A stretch of DNA of 7,390 nt, from contig JALOAS010000127.1 of assembly GCA_023228705.1 (NCBI GenBank), positions 1 through 7,390 of the forward strand, in the 5' to 3' direction. Origin of the DNA: Ottowia sp. (GTDB lineage Bacteria; Pseudomonadota; Gammaproteobacteria; Burkholderiales; Burkholderiaceae_C). Made by a program: the position numbers and the translations under genes. A model generated the notes under the pieces. The model did not search any database. It worked only from the letters and a program-made list of their open reading frames with translations, and was not told the origin of the DNA. This document shows, in pieces, positions 4,445 to 7,390 of this stretch (its first letter is position 1; the number at the start of each line of letters is the position of its first letter).

Positions 4445-6130
4445 ATGAACACCGATCTCTCCCGCCCCACGCGCCGCGACCTGCTGCACTATGCTGGCGC
4501 CGGCTCGGCCGCGCTGTTGGGCGGCTTGCCCGCCGTGCGCGCATTCGCGCAAGCGTCTGGCACTTTCAATCCCGACCTCACGCTCGAGCTGCGCGCAGCG
4601 CCGAACAGCGTTGCGCTGCGTCCCGGCGCGGCAACGTCCGTCTGGTCCTATCAGGCGCGTGTCCTGAAAGGCGATCCGGCCAGCGTCCAGCCGCTGCCCG
4701 GCAGCTACCTTGGCCCCATCCTGCGCGTGCGCCGCGGGCAGAAGTTGCGCATCGATTTCATCAACGATCTGGACCAGGCCAGCATCGTGCACTGGCATGG
4801 CCTGCACGTGCCCGATACGATGGACGGGCACCCCCGCCTGGCCATCGGGCCAGGCGAGCGCTACCGCTACGAATTTGAAGTGCAGAACCGGGCCGGCACC
4901 TACTGGTATCACCCGCATCCGCACGGCCATACCGGCGAGCAGGTCTATTTCGGGCTTGCCGGCCTGCTGCTGGTGCGTGACGACGAGGAGCAGGCACTGC
5001 CCCTGCCGCGCGGCGAGTACGACGTTCCCATCGTCATCCAGGATCGCACCTTTGACGACGCCAACCAGTTTCGCTACCTGGGCGGCACCGGCCCCGCTGC
5101 CACGCGCGCCGGCGCGTCGGGCAACCGGATGGGCGGCCGCGGAATGATGGGCGGGATGATGGGCCGCGGACCCATGATGGGCGACGGCATGGGCGACATG
5201 ATGCCGCGCATGATGGGATTCTTTGGCGACACCCTGCTCGTCAATGGCCGCCCGGATGCATCGCTGGACGTGGCCACGCACCCTTATCGGCTGCGCATCC
5301 TGAACGGCTCCAACTCGCGCATCTGCAAGCTGGCGTGGCACGATGGCCGGCCGCTCACCGTGATCGGCACCGACGGCGGCCTGCTGGAGCGGCCCGTCCG
5401 CAAGGACTACGTCATGCTGGCACCGGCCGAGCGCATCGAGCTGTGGGCCGATTTCAGCGACGACGCCGTGGGCGCCGAACGCACGCTGGTGAGCCTGGCG
5501 TTTGACGGCGCCATGGGGCAAATGATGCGCATGATGGGCGGCGGCGCCATGGCGGGGATGATGGGCGGCGGCGCCATGGCGGGGATGATGGGCGGCGCGG
5601 CGCTGCCCGCGGGTGCCGAATTTCCAATCTTCCGGTTTCGGGTGGCGCGCAAGGCAGCCAGCACGCTTGAGCTGCCCGGGCAGCTTGCCACCGTCGCCTG
5701 GCCGCGCCTTCAGGACGCCGTCAACCGAACACATCCTCGGACTTTCCGCATCACCATGAGCCACATGCAATGGGGCATCAATGGCCGCAGCTTCGAGATG
5801 ACGGCGGTTGCGCCCGATGAGGTCGTCCGGCTGGGCAGCACCGAAGTGTGGGAGTTCGTCAACGACAGCGGCATGATGACGATGGCGCATCCCATGCACG
5901 TGCACGACCAGCAATTCCAGGTGCTGCAGCGCGAGCACGGCGCAGGCAGCGGCGATGTGCAGGACGGCTACGTCGATCAAGGCTGGAAAGACACCGTGCT
6001 CGTGATGCCCGGTGATCGCGTGAGGCTCCTGATGCGCTTTGCCGACTATCCGGGCCTGTATCTCTACCACTGCCACATGCTGGAGCACGAGGATGGTGGG
6101 CTCATGCGCAACTACCGGATCGAGGCGTGA
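4445..6130 (+). CDS. Tat-exported multicopper oxidase with two Met-rich inserts (CueO-like)
   Basis: A 561-residue three-cupredoxin-domain oxidase. The N-terminus has a twin-arginine signal (RPTRRDLL, R10-R11, followed by a hydrophobic stretch to AFAQA). Copper ligands are in the expected order: HWHG (H116, H118), YHPHPHGH (H156, H158), HPMHVH (H482, H485, H487) and HCHMLEHEDGGLM (H542, C543, H544, H548). Two Met/Gly-rich inserts are present, near residues 229-257 and 357-386; the second lies where CueO has its Cu(I)-binding Met-rich segment. The family oxidises Cu(I) to Cu(II) in the periplasm and reduces O2 to water. The usual axial Met, ten residues after the ligand Cys, is Leu (L553). The ATG at 4445 is chosen because AAGGA (4433-4437) lies 7 bases upstream and it places the Tat signal at the N-terminus; a longer frame from 4325 would bury it. 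Confidence 0.93.
   Translation: MNTDLSRPTRRDLLHYAGAGSAALLGGLPAVRAFAQASGTFNPDLTLELRAAPNSVALRPGAATSVWSYQARVLKGDPASVQPLPGSYLGPILRVRRGQKLRIDFINDLDQASIVHWHGLHVPDTMDGHPRLAIGPGERYRYEFEVQNRAGTYWYHPHPHGHTGEQVYFGLAGLLLVRDDEEQALPLPRGEYDVPIVIQDRTFDDANQFRYLGGTGPAATRAGASGNRMGGRGMMGGMMGRGPMMGDGMGDMMPRMMGFFGDTLLVNGRPDASLDVATHPYRLRILNGSNSRICKLAWHDGRPLTVIGTDGGLLERPVRKDYVMLAPAERIELWADFSDDAVGAERTLVSLAFDGAMGQMMRMMGGGAMAGMMGGGAMAGMMGGAALPAGAEFPIFRFRVARKAASTLELPGQLATVAWPRLQDAVNRTHPRTFRITMSHMQWGINGRSFEMTAVAPDEVVRLGSTEVWEFVNDSGMMTMAHPMHVHDQQFQVLQREHGAGSGDVQDGYVDQGWKDTVLVMPGDRVRLLMRFADYPGLYLYHCHMLEHEDGGLMRNYRIEA
5531..5597 (+). repeat. 27-base in-frame tandem repeat, about 2.5 copies, in the oxidase Met-rich insert
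   Basis: Two identical 27-base units (5531-5557 and 5558-5584), each encoding MMGGGAMAG, plus a partial third (5585-5597) encoding MMGGA. Being a multiple of three, changes in copy number keep the reading frame and would vary the number of Met ligands in the insert (residues 363-385). Confidence 0.85.
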
Positions 6131-6151
6131 CGCGCCCGGGAACACGCGGCC

Positions 6152-7330
6152 ATGTCTTCCTTGCCCATCATCCAGGTTTTGCTCGCAGTTGGTGCCGGCA
6201 TTTTGCTGAACCTGACGCCGTGCGTGCTGCCGGCCGTCCCGCTCAAGGTGCGCGCCGTACTCCACGAGTCTGGCCAGCGCCTGGCGCCACGCGCACTCTC
6301 GGCCGCGCTCTTTGCCGCCGGTTCGGTGCTGTTTTTTGCCGCGCTGGGCCTGGCCACGGCGCTGCTGAACTGGCAATGGGGCGTGCTGTTCCAGTCGCGC
6401 GCCCTGCTCATGGTCCTGGGCGGTGTCCTGGCAGCACTTGCCGCAGCCAACTTCCTTGGCCAGGGGCTGCCGGTACCCAGCGCGCTCGCAGCCTGGCGCG
6501 GCGGCAAGTTTCTCGATCCGTTTTTTTCCGGCCTGGTCTGCGCCCTGCTCGCGACGCCCTGTACCGGCCCGTTGCTGGGCGGCGTGCTGGTGTTTGCGCT
6601 GGCGCAACCCACCGCCAATGTCGTCGCCCTCTTCGTGTCGATAGGCGTCGGGTTGGCATTGCCGTACGCGACCCTGATCTTGTGGCCTGGCCTGCTCAGG
6701 CACCTGCCGCGCGCCGGCGCCTGGACCGAAGTCATACGCCAGAGCTTTGGCTGGCTGCTGCTGGCCATGGCGCTGTTCTTTGTGCAAAGCGTGCTGCCGG
6801 CGGCTTGGGCCTGGCCCCTTTGGACCGGTTTGCTCGCTGGCGTGCTGCTGTGGGCAATGCACCACTTCTGGCGCGCCCGCGAGCATGCATCGCGCGGCGT
6901 CGCCGTGGTCGTGGCGGCGGGTGCGCTGGCGCTTGCCGCCAGCGCTGCCATGCCCAGCCGCAGCATCGCATGGCAGCCGCTGCACGCAGCCGACGCGGCC
7001 ACGCTGCCCGCACTCGGGCGCCCGGCACTGGTGGAGTTCACCGCCGATTGGTGCATCAATTGCAAGGTGCTCGAGAAGACCGTCTACACGGACCGCGCGG
7101 TGGTCCAGGCGGTCGCACGCGCCGGCGTGCTGCCGCTGCGGGTCGACCTGACGCAGCCCGATGCGGCGCTGGAGCAATTGCTCGCGGGCTACGGCGGCGT
7201 TGGCCTGCCGTTTGCCGTACTGCTCGACGCCGAAGGCCGCAAACTTCAGGCTTTCTCGGGCCTGTTCACCCGCACCACCCTGGTGCGCGCGCTCACGCTC
7301 AATGTGTTGCAACCCATGGAGGATTCATGA
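6152..7330 (+). CDS. Short DsbD-type membrane thiol-disulfide transporter with thioredoxin domain
   Basis: A 392-residue membrane protein made of a DsbD/CcdA-like transmembrane domain (about residues 5-265) and a C-terminal periplasmic thioredoxin domain (about 285-392). The paired membrane cysteines are in NLTPCVLP (C24) and ATPCTGPLLGG (C137); the thioredoxin active site is DWCINCK (C301, C304), followed by the cis-Pro loop GLPFAVLLD. The family carries electrons from cytoplasmic thioredoxin to periplasmic partners. The N-terminal periplasmic alpha domain of classical DsbD and ScsB is missing, so the partner protein must be encoded elsewhere, perhaps by the next gene. It starts 21 bases after the oxidase, with only a weak GGGAA ribosome binding site 9 bases from the ATG. 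Scs proteins of this kind are tied to copper tolerance in enterobacteria, which fits the context. It could also serve cytochrome c maturation. Confidence 0.88.
   Translation: MSSLPIIQVLLAVGAGILLNLTPCVLPAVPLKVRAVLHESGQRLAPRALSAALFAAGSVLFFAALGLATALLNWQWGVLFQSRALLMVLGGVLAALAAANFLGQGLPVPSALAAWRGGKFLDPFFSGLVCALLATPCTGPLLGGVLVFALAQPTANVVALFVSIGVGLALPYATLILWPGLLRHLPRAGAWTEVIRQSFGWLLLAMALFFVQSVLPAAWAWPLWTGLLAGVLLWAMHHFWRAREHASRGVAVVVAAGALALAASAAMPSRSIAWQPLHAADAATLPALGRPALVEFTADWCINCKVLEKTVYTDRAVVQAVARAGVLPLRVDLTQPDAALEQLLAGYGGVGLPFAVLLDAEGRKLQAFSGLFTRTTLVRALTLNVLQPMEDS
7319..7323 (+). promoter_or_regulatory. Ribosome binding site that fixes the start of the last gene
   Basis: GGAGG lies 7 bases before the ATG at 7331 and only 3 bases before the ATG at 7327 that overlaps the DsbD-like stop. 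The frame from 7327 would be hydrophilic and His/Arg-rich (NHHHPQDRHRRR), while the one from 7331 begins with a membrane segment. The 7331 start is therefore preferred. Confidence 0.65.
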
Positions 7331-7390
7331 ATGCAAACCACCATCACCCACAAGATCGTCATCGCCGCCGGAGTGGTCGCGCTGCTGGCG
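7331..7390 (+). CDS. Exported or membrane-anchored protein, N-terminal 20 residues (cut by window edge)
   Basis: The frame starting directly after the stop of the DsbD-like gene reads MQTTITHK followed by a hydrophobic segment (IVIAAGVVALLA) that runs off the window, typical of a signal peptide or signal anchor. The zero-base spacing implies translational coupling. From its position it may be a periplasmic thioredoxin-like or TlpA/ScsC/ScsD-type partner of the DsbD-like protein, but nothing in the visible 20 residues proves this. Confidence 0.6.
   Translation, partial: MQTTITHKIVIAAGVVALLA

Noticed and set aside
4373..7312. A 979-codon open frame on the minus strand opposite the methyltransferase end, oxidase and DsbD-like genes
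   Set aside because: It mirrors the codon bias of the real plus-strand genes, is full of His, Gln, Arg and Ala runs without any domain, and has no convincing ribosome binding site. The plus-strand genes carry clear motifs.
7327..7390. ATGA-overlap start at 7327 for the last gene
   Set aside because: The ribosome binding site is too close (3 bases) and the product would be His/Arg-rich with no export signal. The 7331 frame has proper spacing and a membrane segment.
1..7390. CRISPR array, tRNA/rRNA, insertion sequence or transposase
   Set aside because: No regularly spaced repeats other than the in-frame coding repeats, no tRNA-like or rRNA sequence noticed, and no transposase motifs or terminal inverted repeats seen.

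Overview
The window is GC-rich, Gram-negative DNA, most likely from a betaproteobacterium (Burkholderiales or a relative). This rests on the high GC, the Tat and Sec signal peptides, the periplasmic gene set and the resemblance of the helicase fragment to proteobacterial homologues. The species cannot be named from the sequence. The content is an accessory island for metal (probably copper) and envelope redox stress, with several decayed genes in its left half.

Left block (1-649, minus strand): a Spy/CpxP-type periplasmic metal-stress protein with a Met/Gly-rich N-terminal half and two LTxxQ motifs, behind a good sigma70-type promoter. It is followed by the first 14 codons of a second Met/Gly/Trp-rich small protein that runs off the left edge.

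Middle block (about 770-2697): two damaged genes facing each other, with overlapping stop codons. On the plus strand is a DoxX-family membrane protein whose 5' end is frameshifted. On the minus strand is the C-terminal SF2 helicase half of a TOTE-type primase-helicase protein that has lost its N-terminal half.

Right block (2763-7390, plus strand): a tightly spaced probable operon. It encodes a small secreted Cys/Met-rich protein, a DUF411 metal-binding protein broken by an internal deletion, a 42-residue Met-rich single-span membrane peptide, a class I SAM methyltransferase resembling METTL7/TMT1 thiol methyltransferases, a Tat-exported multicopper oxidase with two Met-rich inserts, a short DsbD-type membrane thiol-disulfide transporter fused to a thioredoxin domain, and the start of another membrane-anchored or exported protein.

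The likely theme is that copper is bound by Met/Gly- and Cys-rich exported proteins and oxidised by the multicopper oxidase, while periplasmic thiols are kept reduced by the DsbD-like protein. The methyltransferase is the least expected member. The Leu at the usual axial-Met position of the oxidase type 1 copper site and the run of MMGG-type motifs in unrelated proteins are the most interesting signals. I see no tRNA, rRNA, CRISPR array, insertion sequence or canonical intrinsic terminator.
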